64,000 nucleotides of DNA from assembly GCA_964023205.1 (NCBI GenBank), contig OZ026847.1, positions 4,152,819-4,216,818 on the forward strand. Reading direction: 5' to 3'. The first letter of the stretch is position 1; each line of letters starts with the position of its first letter. Positions 10,601-25,600 of this stretch are shown here, in pieces. The translations under genes and the position numbers were made by a program. A model generated the notes under the pieces. The model saw nothing but the letters and a program-made list of their open reading frames with translations, was not told the origin of the DNA and ran no database searches. This DNA is from Lutraria lutraria. Lineage: Eukaryota > Mollusca > Bivalvia > Venerida > Mactridae.

Positions 10601-13600
10601 AGGATGTGAGTCCTATTTCATATGATGTAATTGAATCATGTTACTAGAAATCATTTAAAATTGGCCCAGCCTTGTTCCGTCATGCACTGAGATATATTTA
10701 TATATATTAGGGATAAAACAAAAATATGATCAGATTAACCAAGTTAAGAAGATAATTATTAATCCTGTATTGTTGCAAGATTTACTAGGATTAAGATATT
10801 AATTTTGTAAATGTGGACCCTTGTAGTGTGTGTATTCACTTCTAAGCTCTTAGTTTTACTAAATGAATTGTTCATTCATACCTTAATACTAAACTTAAAT
10901 ACCATATTAGGATGAAAACAGAATTATTGAAATTTTCATGATAACATACACAATGTTGGCAATAATGTTGTGTAATGTTCATATATAAAACCATTGCACT
11001 ATATATGTAAAGGTTATTGGTAAGTTTTGGGGGGAAATCCCATACTTGTACATGTACCATGATTGATTGTAATGTGATTTTAACTTTCCTGGGGCTTAAT
11101 TGTTAAAATGTTTTTCTTGAATGTAGAATTTATGCACAATGGGGCACTGAAAGGAATAGTGTTTTTTGCAGTATATTTATTTTCATGATTTGATATTCAT
11201 GGTATATTAATTTGAGGCAACATTTTGTATGTTGATGTGAACAAATTGTTACAATTATTCATCCATGAACCCCAGACCTGATGACGATAATGTCAGTCCT
11301 GACACAGATTTTCCTTAAAGGGGCATACCCTACAACTGACAAACATTCTGTGAAAGTGTAAAAATGTGTCAGATGTATATGTAAAACAATATATAATGGA
11401 TAATTGCAAGAAGAACTTGGGTCATAAAATGACTTGTTTAGGTACTAGCCGCAAAAAAACATAGCTATGAATAATAAATCACTTCCACCCAAAAATTTCC
11501 ATGACTAAATGTATATGTCACAAATACATATTTTTTATGATTTTATTTTTAATTGAATGAAGTTTTGGCTGAAACTTTCTTTGTCGGCTTTTTTCTTTAC
11601 AAGCTTCTAATTTTTCATCATTTTGCCTTAATTCTAATTGCACCAAGTTGTAGGGTATGCCCCTTTAAAGAAATATGATGTACCTTTGCACCATTCCCAT
11701 CTCATCCAATAACAAATGGCAGTAAATAATGATGTACATTAAATAAAATGAATACATTAGTCGAAGTGTTTCTTTTGTCTTAACATATGTTGTTGTTAAT
11801 CCTGGTATTTAAATTAGGTCACATTTCAATGATGGTTTTTGGATTAACTTTCTGTTGTATTAAATTCTGTTTCTTAATTCTTATCTCAACAGTATTACAT
11901 TTATTATGCACCATTGTCCATTTATTAGTTTATTGACTTAATTGTGTTGAAAAACATTATCTAAACATAAAACTGCTTCCCTGTTTGTAATTTTGTGAAT
12001 TTGGCCTTACCCATCCACCCAAACGTACACTGCTAATTAAGCATACTGTTGTGTAATTTCAAGAAAAAATAACCGCAACTTCTTCATCCTTAGATTTTCA
12101 TGTAGTTGTCCATTTCTTGATTTCTGTGTCTTCAGTTTTACAACCCTAAACTACTAAACTTTCATTTAACCATGGACGTGATACAAATTAAATTTTTGGT
12201 TTTTGAAATTTCACAGAAAGAGGACACATCAGCTATTAATGAACTTACTGGGGACCCAAGCTAGTTGTCAATGAGATTCTTTTAAGGATGGGTTCAAAAT
12301 AGAGATAAAGGGCTGCATTTGTCCCTTTCAAGTGGGTCTAATTCTAAATATGGACTGTGTTAAAAAAACTGGTTAGAAAGGGGGTGGGATATTGTAATAC
12401 AAAATCATATATAGTTTGAATGTTGCTATTTAGTTAATAATTTAGTTTAGTACCCCCATGTTGGCAATATCTAACACATGTCCTCAGGCTCTTGAATCAA
12501 TGTTTTTGCCAATTGGGAGAAACCCCTTCACAAACACTTTTGCTCACCAATTTATTAAATCATCAAATGCATATTTTTCAACCTTAATGACTATGAAATG
12601 AACATTAGAATACATGGCCAGGAGCTGATTGAATGATGGATAACTTCTTATGTTCCATTACAATTGTTTTATTACTTTGACATTATCACTGCGGGGCATA
12701 ACATGTACTATCTTATTAATTATCCATACATGTACTAAAGTATTCTGTTTACAGTATTTCATTTTATTTCCCTGTTTGGTATAAGGTTCAGTCTTTTTTC
12801 TCTGAATTTCATTTATTTGCCATATGGTGTCAATATCTTAAGCCCTAACCCCTTGAAGTCCTCAGAAGTCCTTTAATGTAAGTACATGTACGTATGACAG
12901 TATTGTATGTATGAAAAACGTTCTTAAATCAATTATGAATATCATAATACATGATGGACAAGACCAAATTAAATCTTCCTTGGTTAGTATTTATCTGTCT
13001 TCTTAACTGATACGTCTCAGGATGTTTTTATATAAAGATACTATTTTATGACTCTATGCTACCATGTGACCACACACTTCAACAGCTATAAAACTATGAC
13101 ACACATATTCTGGCATTTTGTTGTTTCCTTCCCTGTTTAAATTTCATGTCTTTTTTTAAAAATCTGCACATAAAAAATAACCATCAAACATAACTTATAT
13201 GCTCTAACATTACTGAGACATGCATTTACAAGTGGATAAAAAGCCTAGCATTCTCCTATTTCCCCGCATGCTTGTGGATTGTCGCCGGGTTTTTGAACTA
13301 CCTATGTCACAGTGCTGATTCAGCCAATGAAGAATTGTTAAAAATCCCTTGCTGGTTGGAGACTAATACAATTTGAACCAGCTATTATGTCTTGTTTATT
13401 CAGTTGGCTTCAAACTATTGATTATATCCTCTAATGTGATCATGTGATAGGCTGTAACTAATGGGGTTTACATCTTGTATTACATGTGGCCTCTGCGTGA
13501 TAGCCACATTTCCTGCTCTTATAAAACTATGTCAAGTTGTTGACTGTGTGAAAGATTGTTCAAATGCTTTAACTACCGGTATATTATTACTGACATTTTG

Positions 13601-16600
13601 CATATTTTCATCAACAAGCATACAGAATATAATTAAGTACTAGATGCTGTGGAATGCAGCCTTTATAGGACAATAATATCATATTTAATGTATTTTACTG
13701 TAGTTGTTAATAATACCGGTATATAAATAATTTTACAATACTGACTACCACTCCCATAGGTATTGCAGCTAAATTGCTGTTTAAATCATGCAATAATAAC
13801 CAACCTAGTGAATAATTGTTTCATTTTAAACCAAAGTGATAATTTTAATTTTGAAACAGACATGTATGGTGTAAGGTGCATGTATACATTCAGACACAGA
13901 CATTAGTATGATGTAAGGTGCATGTATACATTCATACACAGACAAGTATGGTGTAAGGTGCTTGTATACATTCAGACACAGTCAAGTATGGTGTAAGGTG
14001 CATGTATACATTCATACACAGACAAGTATGGTGTAAGGTGCTTGTATACATTCAGACACAGTCAAGTATGGTGTAAGGTGCTTGTATACTGTTTACATTC
14101 AGACATAGACAAGTTATGGTGTAAGGTGCATGTATACATTCAGACACAGTCAAGTATGGTGTAAGGTTCATGTATACATTCAGACACGGACATTAGTATG
14201 GTGTAAGGTACATGTATACATTCAGACACAGACATTTAAGTATGGTGTAAGGTACATGTATACATTCAGACACAGACATTTAAGTATGTTGTAAGGTATG
14301 TGTATACATTCAGACACAGACATTTAAGTATGGTGTAAGGTACATGTATACATTCAGACACAGACATTTAAGTATGGTGTAAGGTACATATATACATTCA
14401 GACACAGACAAGTGCATGTATACATTCAGGAAACAGTATGGTGTAAGCTGCATGTATACACCATCTATAAAGTCAAACACAGACATTGAAGTAAGGTGTA
14501 AGGTGCATGTAAACAGACTGTTAGTCAGATGCAGACAAGTATGGTGAAGTGTAGGGTACATGTATGTATATGCATATATTGAGGTCTTGGTTTAGAAAAT
14601 GTTGACAAATTTTTCATGGTCATCCCATCTGTCTTGAAGATAATCTGATGCATTGCTCATTCTACGTCTGACAAGACTCAATTTTCTTAACTTCATTGCT
14701 TCATGTCCATGATATATATCTTTAGTATCAGTTATTTTGTGTTTTATCTGTTCATTTGACATTTTGAACCCAAATTATATTGACTGTGCTAAGTCTAAGT
14801 AATAAAGTATATACTTATAAAATATAATTTGAAAGTCTCGAGTAGAACTAAACTCATTCTGTTATTCGGTTAATCATTGGTAGGTTATAATAGGCCAATT
14901 AACTTCCTAGTTATTGAGAAAGAATTTACACTAAAAGAATTATTTATTATTTGAAACTTAGGTATAAACTACAATTATATAAAAAAAATCCAAAAAAACA
15001 CCAACATTTTAATTCCGGCTCTTATAACAATATTTGAATTATATACACTATTTGAAGCATAAAAGTTATTAATTGAACTTATTAATAACCACAATTGTAT
15101 GCATTCTTACAATGTAGATCTAACAACAATGACTTTAAAGAATTATAAGTTCCAACATTTTTTTCTCTCAAATTTGAGTGATCAGTAACTTATTTTGTAT
15201 AAGAGTAATGTCTCATGTGATTGTTTTGCAAATTTTCCAGTAAAAATTGCTAAATTAGGTAGCATCTATTCAAAGTAAGTTAGAAGTCCCATACTATCAT
15301 AGGTTTACATCCAAATTTAACAGTGACTAGTTACATTAACAGACCAATGATATTAAATTTTCATTGTCCAAATTTGGGTTTCAAACAGCATTATCACTTA
15401 TATTCCCCCCAAACGTAATGTTTTAAACAAGTATATGTATAAAACATATCCTCCTGTACATATTACGTAACAGCTTTATCATTTTCATTGACATTGTAAA
15501 TTCATACATATATTCTGTGTGTAAATAAACATAATGAATTTCAGTTTAAAGTTCTTTCACTCTCTTAACCATCATATAACATCCAGAAGTCAGTCTTTGA
15601 TAACCATCAATATTTCTGCCCGATTGATTACATTAATCTGGTTTAAGACGAGTTTCTAGTCCAAAATTGAACCACTGTAAACTAACCAGTATTCAAATTT
15701 TCAAGATGGCTCCCACAACTAGCTGATTTAGTTAGCCCAGCGAACTTGCATACATTGAACATAGTCATGCGCTTCTGAGTCATCGGAACAAACCATTTCT
15801 GCAGAAAATATAGGGGTGTTCGTTGGTTGCATATTGTTCCATCAATTTGCATTCATTTACCTCAAGAAATTTTACAAAAATCTTCCATGAATATGTAGCA
15901 CCATACATTGTCATTAAAATGCAATATCTATTCTTGGCATTTTCATTTGCGTTAGTCATAGAAACTGAAAAACTATGGAAAAGGGGTGAAAATGGAACAG
16001 CCTCAAATATCGACAATCTAGCTGGAATGCTCTGATAAACATGGTAGCTAATGTATGCCCTTGGGTCTGTTGTTATCACTTTTGAAAAGGTTATGGACTT
16101 GGAACACTGCCAAGATAATAATAATTACTGTGTGTGCAGAGAGACTTAGATTATTTATGTATGGTTGGGAAGGATTGTAAAAATGGAGAATTGATCTTCC
16201 AGATTGGCAGGTCGCCAGAGCAATATAAAAGCTTTTGCTGTGTAAATCAATAGTGAGAGAGGAGTAAATTGTTGACTACATTCAGACCTATTGTAAAGTA
16301 AATTCAAGCTTTTGTGGAAGAGCTTATACTGTTGATACAATAGAAATAATGCAAAAAGTTTTCAAATCGGCTTGTGGCTACCAAAAAGCTTAAAATGGGT
16401 TGATTCAATTTAAACACACTGTACTGGTTTATTGATCCTTAGCAAAAGCTGATAAGAACTACTTAAATATGGGCACACAGTTCGTATAGATTTTGGCGCA
16501 AACATTCTATATGCCACGTCAACAAAAATAGATTTCTAAACTGTTAGTTACTAGGTTGAAATTTATATACGTGGCCTGACACTGAACAGTTGTTTTGCAT

Positions 16601-19600
16601 TCTACTTTTAACAAAGGTTGAAAGATATTATTTTTAACCCAGTCTGAACATGACAGAAATTTAGTTAAATTTGTATTTAATACAACAAGGAAAATATACT
16701 GGATGTGTTAGCTAAAAAAATCTTTACAGTGCAACATTAACACGTAATTACAACATGTAAAAATCTTAACTTCTGCTTTGTTTCTGAATAAATTTGTTAG
16801 ATTTCAAGAATGAGACATAATATGATTTTCTGATGGTAGCTATTGAACCTGGACTTATTGGTCTTGGGATCAGGAGATGTCAGGTCATGTGATGGAAAAA
16901 ATCGGTGACTTGTATTAGAATCCACAGACATTAATATTGATCGCCATGGAAAAGCATTCTGATGTTAAACTTGAAAACCCCAGAATATGTGAAAAAGACA
17001 AGAACTTGATTGGATGGGAAATGATTTCAGAGAAAACAGTAAAATTAGCAGACAGGCCATTTCTGTTGTGAACGGCCTTAGCCCTTAGATGTTACCTGCT
17101 TTGTTTCCTGGTGTGAACATTATTAAATATGTTTAGTAAATAAAACTTTTTACATTTTTTGCCCACACATAAAATATGTCAAAATAAAATCTAGAACATA
17201 CTGTACACACGACAGAAGGAAACATTGTTCAATGTCCTGAAATGTGGACTTGTACATTGTACTTATCAGTAAACAACACATTACAACAGGGAGTAGATTA
17301 GATTTGATATATTTCATGTCAGAATGAGTCATACATGTTTAGAAGAAACGAAATGCTTGTGTAGACCAAAATTATGAAGTTTCAAATTCTCTGTGGAATG
17401 TTCAGATCAAGAACAGTATACAAAGTCTAGCATTTTAGTCTTTTTTTGCAATGCATCAGTATTAATTTAACACATTAATTTCCTCCCACAGGAACTAGTA
17501 TCTTGGGAGCATGCTCCTTTTGCTGTATACAAAAGAGCTATTCTTGAAAATAATGAACATACTGTGTGCCAACTGCTGTTACATTGGAAGATGGTTTGTC
17601 TGTTATTTAGCATAATGTAGCACATTTTAATCTATGATAGCCATTGTATGAAGTTTACTCTCTTTGTTTTTTGTCTGCTCCAATTCTGTCTCAGTGAGTC
17701 ATCTTGAAATGTCTGAAGGAACTGTTTCATTCCTCCCTGGTACTTGAAATCTAGAAAATGGGCCAACTTGTCAGTTGATAAAGAGGGGAAGTGACATTAG
17801 AGTACAATAGTATAATAAGTCTTGTATAAATACATACATAATTATACATTATTATATGTATGTTTTTCACCTTTAGGGGAATGGTGGCTGGGCGAAGTTA
17901 CATGTAGAATGGAAAATAAAGTGCCAAAAAATTTGCCAAAAAGTTATATTATAACCTAGATTATTACTACTGTTAACAAAATGTTGTTCAGTACTGTACA
18001 GGTCAATTTCATGATCTTCTCGACCAAAAATATATACCAGTAATCCAACTGAATGAGAATTCTTTATGATTAAATGGGATAAAAAATCACAATTTCAGAC
18101 CGGCGAATAGACCGAATTTCAGTCCCAAATCAGTCCAAACAAGTCTTTTAGACACTGTGTGTGTATGCAGTATTTGCACAATATGACATTGTGTCGGGAG
18201 TTACCTGGTACAAGAGAACATTTCTGGCATCTCCATATCACATAAACTTATTATAAATGCAGAATGTTTTATACACATAATACTTATTATTAATTTCGCA
18301 TTTGTAAATGGTGTACTTATGCCGTTCACTTATATCCGGCATTCTCTTAAATATTGTCAAGTGGGTTTATTACATCCGATGGTTTTACAAGTCTGTTTTT
18401 GTTGATATATAATGATACACATAACCTCCTAGAAATCCAAGCTAGAGATAGCTAAACATTTATCATTGTATAAAATGAGACTTTTCCCTTGACTTACCAT
18501 GTTAAGCTTGTCATTAATCTATTTGGCTGTCAGCCAAGTCGAGGCAAAAATTGTGTACTTGTCTGTTTGTGTAGTCATGTTTAAAATGGGGGGGGGGTTT
18601 AGATATGAATAGCTGATACCATATCTTAAGTTCAAGTGCTTCATGTATGAACTGGTTTTGTTGGTATTTGATTTGCTAAAGCATAGATGGTACGTGTATG
18701 AAAGTTCACTTGATACGGCTGTGTTTGTTATATACCAGTAGACACACAATGTATCATTGTTCAACAATAAATGTAGACCGTACAACCTTTGTTACCCTAT
18801 CTGTACATGTTCCACTGATGCATCACTGATGTATTCCTGTATCGTTATAGCGTAGTACATAGTCAAATGGTAATTTTGATCAAATTTGAATACAATTTAA
18901 TGACTTTGAATTATTTATTCATGCATGGTATTAAATTTCATGTATTGTTATAGTGATTTCAACTTGTCCGTTGTACATATAGCTATTGTACATTCACGTG
19001 TTTGAGTTCTCCACAGCGAGCCCCTACAGTGTTTGTTGTTGGTTTGTTTATGTCTTTGTAAAGGTTTTGTCTGTGTCTTCAAAACTCTTATTCAGTCTTG
19101 TGTAAGTAAGTCTAAAATGTGATATTTATATGTGTCTAAGACTTCAACATATAAATAATTACAGTTGTAACAATTTGTTTGTTTGTTATCCTCATTGGAA
19201 TGCTACATGTATGTATTTCATTGTCCCAAGAATTAGCTGATCACGAAAATCTATCAAACTGAAGTTCTTCCCTGTCTTGTCCTGCAACTAAGACCACATA
19301 TGTCTATGTAGGATGTGGCTTTAAGTGTGCCACCTCTTACACCAAACTATAACAAACTTTACTATAAGAGACCATTCTCTTGTATTACTATGTGGGACAA
19401 GAAAGGTCCGTATAATTTTTTTTAAAAATCAAAATAATCTGTAGTTCAATGTATTGGAGAGGGTAAAATTTTACTAAAACTGAAATTGGACTTTCTGAAT
19501 TTTCTTTTTATTTGGTTCTTGTCTTTTGTATTCTTTCAGATTTGGAAAAATACAGAAAGTTAAGTTAGAAAGAAAGGCTGAAGGATCTGATAGTGATGAA

Positions 19601-22600
19601 AAAGAAGAAGGATGTATTACTAGTTTGACTGCAACTGTTGCTTTCACAGACATTAAATCTGCATCTAATGCTCACAAGGCTGAGAAAACAATTGGAACTA
19701 ATATTCTTTCTAGTGAATATAGTACAGGATTTGGTGCAACAGGAAGTGTAGTGAAACGGACGCATGAACCAGAAATTTATCCTAGGCCACCACCGCCTGC
19801 TCCTTATCCAAATCGAAAAGGGTAAGTTAGTTGTTATAAGAAGAAAATCAAAGATGGATGTACTGTATGTGTGGGCTGAAATGTTAAGATTTAGAAATTG
19901 TTCAATTTTCTTACTGTAAAATTTTTTTCTGATGTTTTTTTGGTGTCTCAGGAGTAAAAGTTGCTTTTTTGTTTTCATTTGGAAAAAATTAGTAGGGTAT
20001 TTTGATATCAAGACAAGAATGATGTTTTCTACCCATTTCAGTCAGTTTCTTTGACTTGTAGTTGTACTGCCTGATGCTTTTGCTTTTAGTACAAACATTA
20101 ATGGTGATAGATTATGTTTCATGACACTTAATCTCTCTACTCTCGTAAGATATGAATGCTTTGTGTCTTAGCTTTCAGTAAATAAGCGTATTTCCGGAAT
20201 CAAATTTTCATATTTAGTGGTTACAGCCTATTTATGTATTATGTTGCATTTCTTCATCAGTGGTCTGAAACAAGTCCAGTTGTTATACAAATGTACATTA
20301 TGTTACATTACCTAATATATATTTTTATGGGTTTTATATACTGTGTGTGTATGTTGTGTTTTGATTGATATTTTGAAGGCTTTTCAAATTGATGTCTTTA
20401 TGTGAAGCAAGAAAGTGTGATGTTAAAGTGATTTTCATTGAATTGATTTCATTTGATGTTTATGTTTAAATTGAGGAAGTTTTCTTTTCATTGTTTCTTT
20501 ATTAAGTATTGTTCAAACTTGAGTCTTTGCTTTGTTCAATGTAAATAAGTAAATTTCCTCTTTGTTGTTGTTGTTGTTTACTTCTGCGTAAGATTTGTAA
20601 CCGACACAAGTCCTTAAATACTTATCCTTCGGAAATGTCTGTGTTAAAAACTTCATGTACTTTGTAATTTACATGTATTGTATTGTTACGTGACTCATGT
20701 TTCTTTTTGTTTAGTGGTCTTTGTATGACTGTTTTTTGTTGCTTGCACAAATCTCTTTCAGTTTCGCATGAGTTGAATTTTAATCATAACTGTTTGATCA
20801 ATTAGATATAATTAAAGGTAATTATCAAGGAATGGATGTAAATTTAAACTTACTATAAAGGAAGAAATATCCTTCTTCCTTTGTAATAAATGGTTTGTTT
20901 CTCTTGAAAATGTCGAAGGGAGACTTATTTGGAATAAATGCGACACAGATGGAAATTATCTGAAATTCATAGAAAATGACATTGTTGAATGCATTTATCT
21001 ATGAGAAATGTTGGTTACTTAGTGAAGTGTTCATATACAATTCCATATGGATATATTTAACATACTATTGAAACATGATCACAAAATGATACCTGTGAAA
21101 CATGAGTGAAATGAGATCATGGATTTTATTATGCATTTAGTTTGTTTATGTTAGTCCCGGTGGATTTGTGGATATATACAGTAAATTTATCTTATGTAGG
21201 AATATATACATGTTTATTGTGTTAGATAATCAATTTTGTGTTCATTATTTGAAACGATGTTAGTTACCAGGTAATATTGTCTATGGAATTTATAATGCGG
21301 CACATAACATCGTCTATATATGGAATTATCTTGAACTTCCAATGAAAATATGGATTATTTAACTAAGCGTGGCAGGTAAGTAGAATGTGATATATTTTGT
21401 TATGCATTGACTATAGAGCACTCACTGGTGATTTCTGATGATAAGTAATTGTTGTTAAATTATTTATCATTTATATATTAATACATGTATGTAGCAGGGC
21501 TGGACAAATGTTTTTCAGGCTACTCGTCCTGCAGGACTGGACAGTCAGTTTAAAATTTTAATTAATATTAATTTCAATTCGTCCTGAGTAGATTTCTACA
21601 AGTGCAAAAAAGCAAACCAATAGATTTGTCCAGCCCTGTGTATGTGAATGTAAAAAATTTAATCGGTGCATGCCTACAATTTTTTATGAATTTTTATCAT
21701 GTACTTAAAAAAAACAGAATATCTCTGTTAGATATGTTTAGTACTTAGATTCTTTGATGTACAAATATTATTAGAAGTGTAATGTAAAATGTTTGAATAG
21801 GATAAAGTATGGAAATGAAAAGGCTGCTCGACAGAATTATGAACAGAAGAAGACCATGATGCTGTGCTGTTTAGTACCGAGATTTACATAACATAAAAAT
21901 ATACTGATTGTATTTATTTATAATGGTATATGTGATGTATAATTTAAACCACTTGAAAATAATGCAGAAATCAAATATACCAGTTCAGGCCTGTTTATGA
22001 TTCAGCCTAACATTTCATTGCTATATCAGCCTATGTACACACTGGTATGTAACGTGAATCCCAAACAGTTCATGCAACGTAACAAATACAATTATTTAAT
22101 ACTCTAAATATATAAGCATTGCTTGAAATAGATTTCAGTCACAAACACAAATACTACCCAAAAAAAATAAGGTTTACGTTTATTTATTGGCAAAACGGCA
22201 AATGAATATTGCCTTGGCAATTTACATACCGGTAATATCTACAAGAAATATGGCCAAGACATTGCAAAATGAAAATACGTCCAACTACTTGTTTATCACA
22301 TTTAACGTCTTATGTCGAAACAGTGAAAAGACATTGCATTCTCAGAAATACAATTTATGAACATCTTTGAAATAACGGTCATTCACATGAATTTCAGTGC
22401 GGACCAATGTACTATGTATTTCTACCTCCACCATGCATTTGTTTAAACTAGTTTATGATCCGTGCTGCACAGCTAGTCTAAGTTCAGGTTCCATGTGTAC
22501 TCTCAGTACTTTGATTTATTGTTTGCGCTGCTCGGAGGTTAAGATTTCAGCAAGTTTCCACTTTTACTCATGCATACCCTGACTGACTTTAAGTGTTTTG

Positions 22601-25600
22601 GTTGTTGTTTGTTACAAAAACTACATCGTCCATGACAAGAGAAGCCCAAAATAATATGTTGTCAGCTTTTGTTTACTGTGTAGAATACAAAACTGTCACT
22701 TGAGTGATGAACCACTGACAGGTAATGTGAAAGCAGTATAAAATTAATATAATACCAGTTACATTAAAAAAGCGCGTCTGATGTATGTTCATGTCGGAAG
22801 AAATAACTATAAAATTGCTAAAATGTCATGATGCAGTTATGAACGTTTGGCCAATTTTCATTGACTTTCAGTTTTTCAAAATTGCCTACCGGCACATCAT
22901 ACATATATTGTAAATTTTTCTCTATGTCTGAGTTCTATTTAGAATTTAACACCAAAAAAGATGTTAATTTCATAAGCAGCTCACAATTTCATTGTTTCGT
23001 TAGGTTACGTAACTTAAGTACATTTTTGATGACGTACGAATCAGGGAAGTACTAGTTAACCAAACCAAAGTTGTCTGTAATTATCTATGCAGGTGTTCAT
23101 TGAAGAAAAAAAAGTTTTCTTTGGGCCAATTATGATGAGATTTATCAAGATGAATGTGTATAAAAGAGTTCTTGTCCCTCAAATCTTTTGGAGAGCACTG
23201 TAGAACCTAGATATTCCGATAACAGATTTTCCGAAAAAATTCATCATTGTTTTGGTCTTTTTACTTTTTACAATCTCTACAAATTCAAATATACCGTAAT
23301 TATAATTGTCGAGGATTACCGTACCATGTGTTGTCCGAAATCATTGACTTTTCTTAACCTGTCAATTTTGGTAATCTAAGGTTCTACTGAATATTTTTAT
23401 GCCCCCGTATCGATAGATCAGGGGCATATTGTTTTTGGTCTCTTTGTTTGTCTATTTGTTTGTCTATTTGTCTGACAGGCTATTCTGGGTTTTGTGATTC
23501 GATCATTTTTTATGGAATTACGGCCCTTTGTTTATTTTGTGCATTTTCAAGTTAAAAGGCACCCGGAGGGGGCATTGTGTTTTTGAAACACATCTTGTTG
23601 ATTTTAACTTTCCTTTTTTCTATTCATGTGTCTTCAGTTATTGTCATTTTTATGTGACAAACAAAATTCTTGGGTCACATCCGTGTAACTGTAATATGAC
23701 GGTAGACCATCCATATCTAAGTTAGTAAGTGTCCATCTGTATGTTGTGGGTATAATCACAGATGAAGCACAACTGCCTTGGTTTAAGTGCAGTGACTACA
23801 AAATGCATTTTCTTGTATACCGGTACATTGTATATATGGGTCTCCCTCCAGTTCTATGATGTTTCTTTGCAGTAGGACAATAATTCAGAGTTTGGTATAA
23901 TGTCAATACCAGCATAAATAGCTATAACAAGATTAGATACTGTTATTTATTGAACATTGCAGACATTTATCAGGTTTTATCCTATTTTCTCTGACATGAG
24001 TTTGTCAATTACTTTGTTGCTAAGAGATGAATCTTGACTTGTGTAGGTGGTGTATGTTAAGTTTGTGTAACATTACACAGTTAAGTAACTGCATGTTAAA
24101 CTGCCGAGTATTTGTCTACATAATACTTGGGGCTAATATTACATAGCATTGCGCAATACTGCACACCCTGTGGCATAATTGATTACATTGACATAATATG
24201 TTATCTGGTCTGATGTTATGTTAGGTAATTGCACAGGTGGCTGTTAATTGACTTGTTACACATTAGTGTGTAAACAGAAAATGGACTTAGAATAGATAAG
24301 TCTAATGTTTGTCTGGTCTATAGAATAGAAAATTTCTGTTGTTACAATGAAATTGTGTTTATCAATTACGTAAAACATACAACGATGCTTCATATCTTCT
24401 TAGAACTCTTTTTACTTGATCTTTTCCTAGTGAAGTTGTTTATACCCTCTGGCGTACTTTGCAATCCAAATGTAAAGTTAGCTGATTATCTGATTGGTAA
24501 AAAAGCCCATTTTACTGATAAGAGCATGTAGTTATGTACTCTCCTTAAAATGGATTAGATACTGAAAGTCACTCGGAAATAGCAAAAAACTGGCTTATTG
24601 TCAAAATCTGGATACAACTTGCACCATATGTTTCTTTATACTGGTTTTAGAGTTGTGTTTTTTCTAGACGAATTATACTTACGAGTATTTGTTTATTATA
24701 GCTGTTTGCGAGTACTTACTGTATTGTCTATTACTAGTTTGGCTAATCCTGGCCATTTGATTGGCTAATGGAGATTTCGGTCATTTTTGATTGGTCAATC
24801 ATTGGACTGGCTATTCGTCGCGTTACCTGTTATGTTTGACTGAATCTGTTCGTCTGCTTTGTTGTTGAAACGCAAATAAGTAATGTAGGCATCGTTCTAT
24901 GATGATAACGTGGCATAATATTGGGAACATCATTAGATGTAAGTTTAATGTGGTTGTATCATATCAGACTATGGTGGATTGGGTAGTAATACTAGTATTT
25001 ATGGTGTACTTTTATTCCATTGATGTATGGTACGGTATTACAATGTACATGTGAACTATATACATGAATGTATTCATTTGTCAAATATTCATGATTGTCA
25101 AAATATGTGTATTATCTATAACTTGTAAATATGTTTAAATATACTCTCCATAATGGAGGAATAAATAAAGTAGACGGTCAATATCCTTTATGAAAAAAGC
25201 AACTTCATACAAAAAAACTTAAACCAATGCTTCTTGTAATTCGTCTAACTATAACGTTTTGTTATAGTTGTTCTTGTTCTGTCTCTGTTGTTCCTGTCAG
25301 TGTTGCTAGCATGTATAAAACTACTATTGATCCCACTACATCTGTGCTGAAACCATTACCATGGCCATTATCTGGTTCTGCTTCAGACAGAATTTCAAAT
25401 CTATTGCCATAGCAACCAATATCTGTTCTATTGATTTCTCCCTCTAGTTAGAATGCTTTCTTTTCAATATTAACCTTCCTGGTATTGACTTTCTGGCATC
25501 AGATGTTTCTTGTGTTTGTTCAGTGATGTGCAAGTATGAGAGTATATGAACCTTTGAGTGTATGGTTTATGTCTCTCTCCTAAGTCCCTGGAGAAATATA

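Larger units (their letters stand above)
7678..19539 (+). other. spen: spen intron 1 (11.9 kb)
   Basis: GTGAGT to TTTCAG. AT-rich and non-coding as far as I can see. It contains a diverged direct repeat (8856-9070), a short element end (9732-9811), a TTAA-flanked MITE (11315-11668) and a 40-bp minisatellite (13858-14560). Open frames here (such as 15780-16079 on the minus strand) are short, unrecognised and compositionally like the background. Confidence 0.85.

Noticed and set aside
13858..14560. CRISPR-like appearance of the 40-bp repeat
   Set aside because: Units are contiguous with no unique spacers, and this is a eukaryotic intron.
15780..16079. 99-codon minus-strand frame in intron 1
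   Set aside because: Unrecognised, overlaps a second frame on the other strand, no splice or poly(A) signals.
18519..18785. 88-codon minus-strand frame in intron 2 neighbourhood (intron 1)
   Set aside because: Unrecognised low-information sequence next to a poly-G run.
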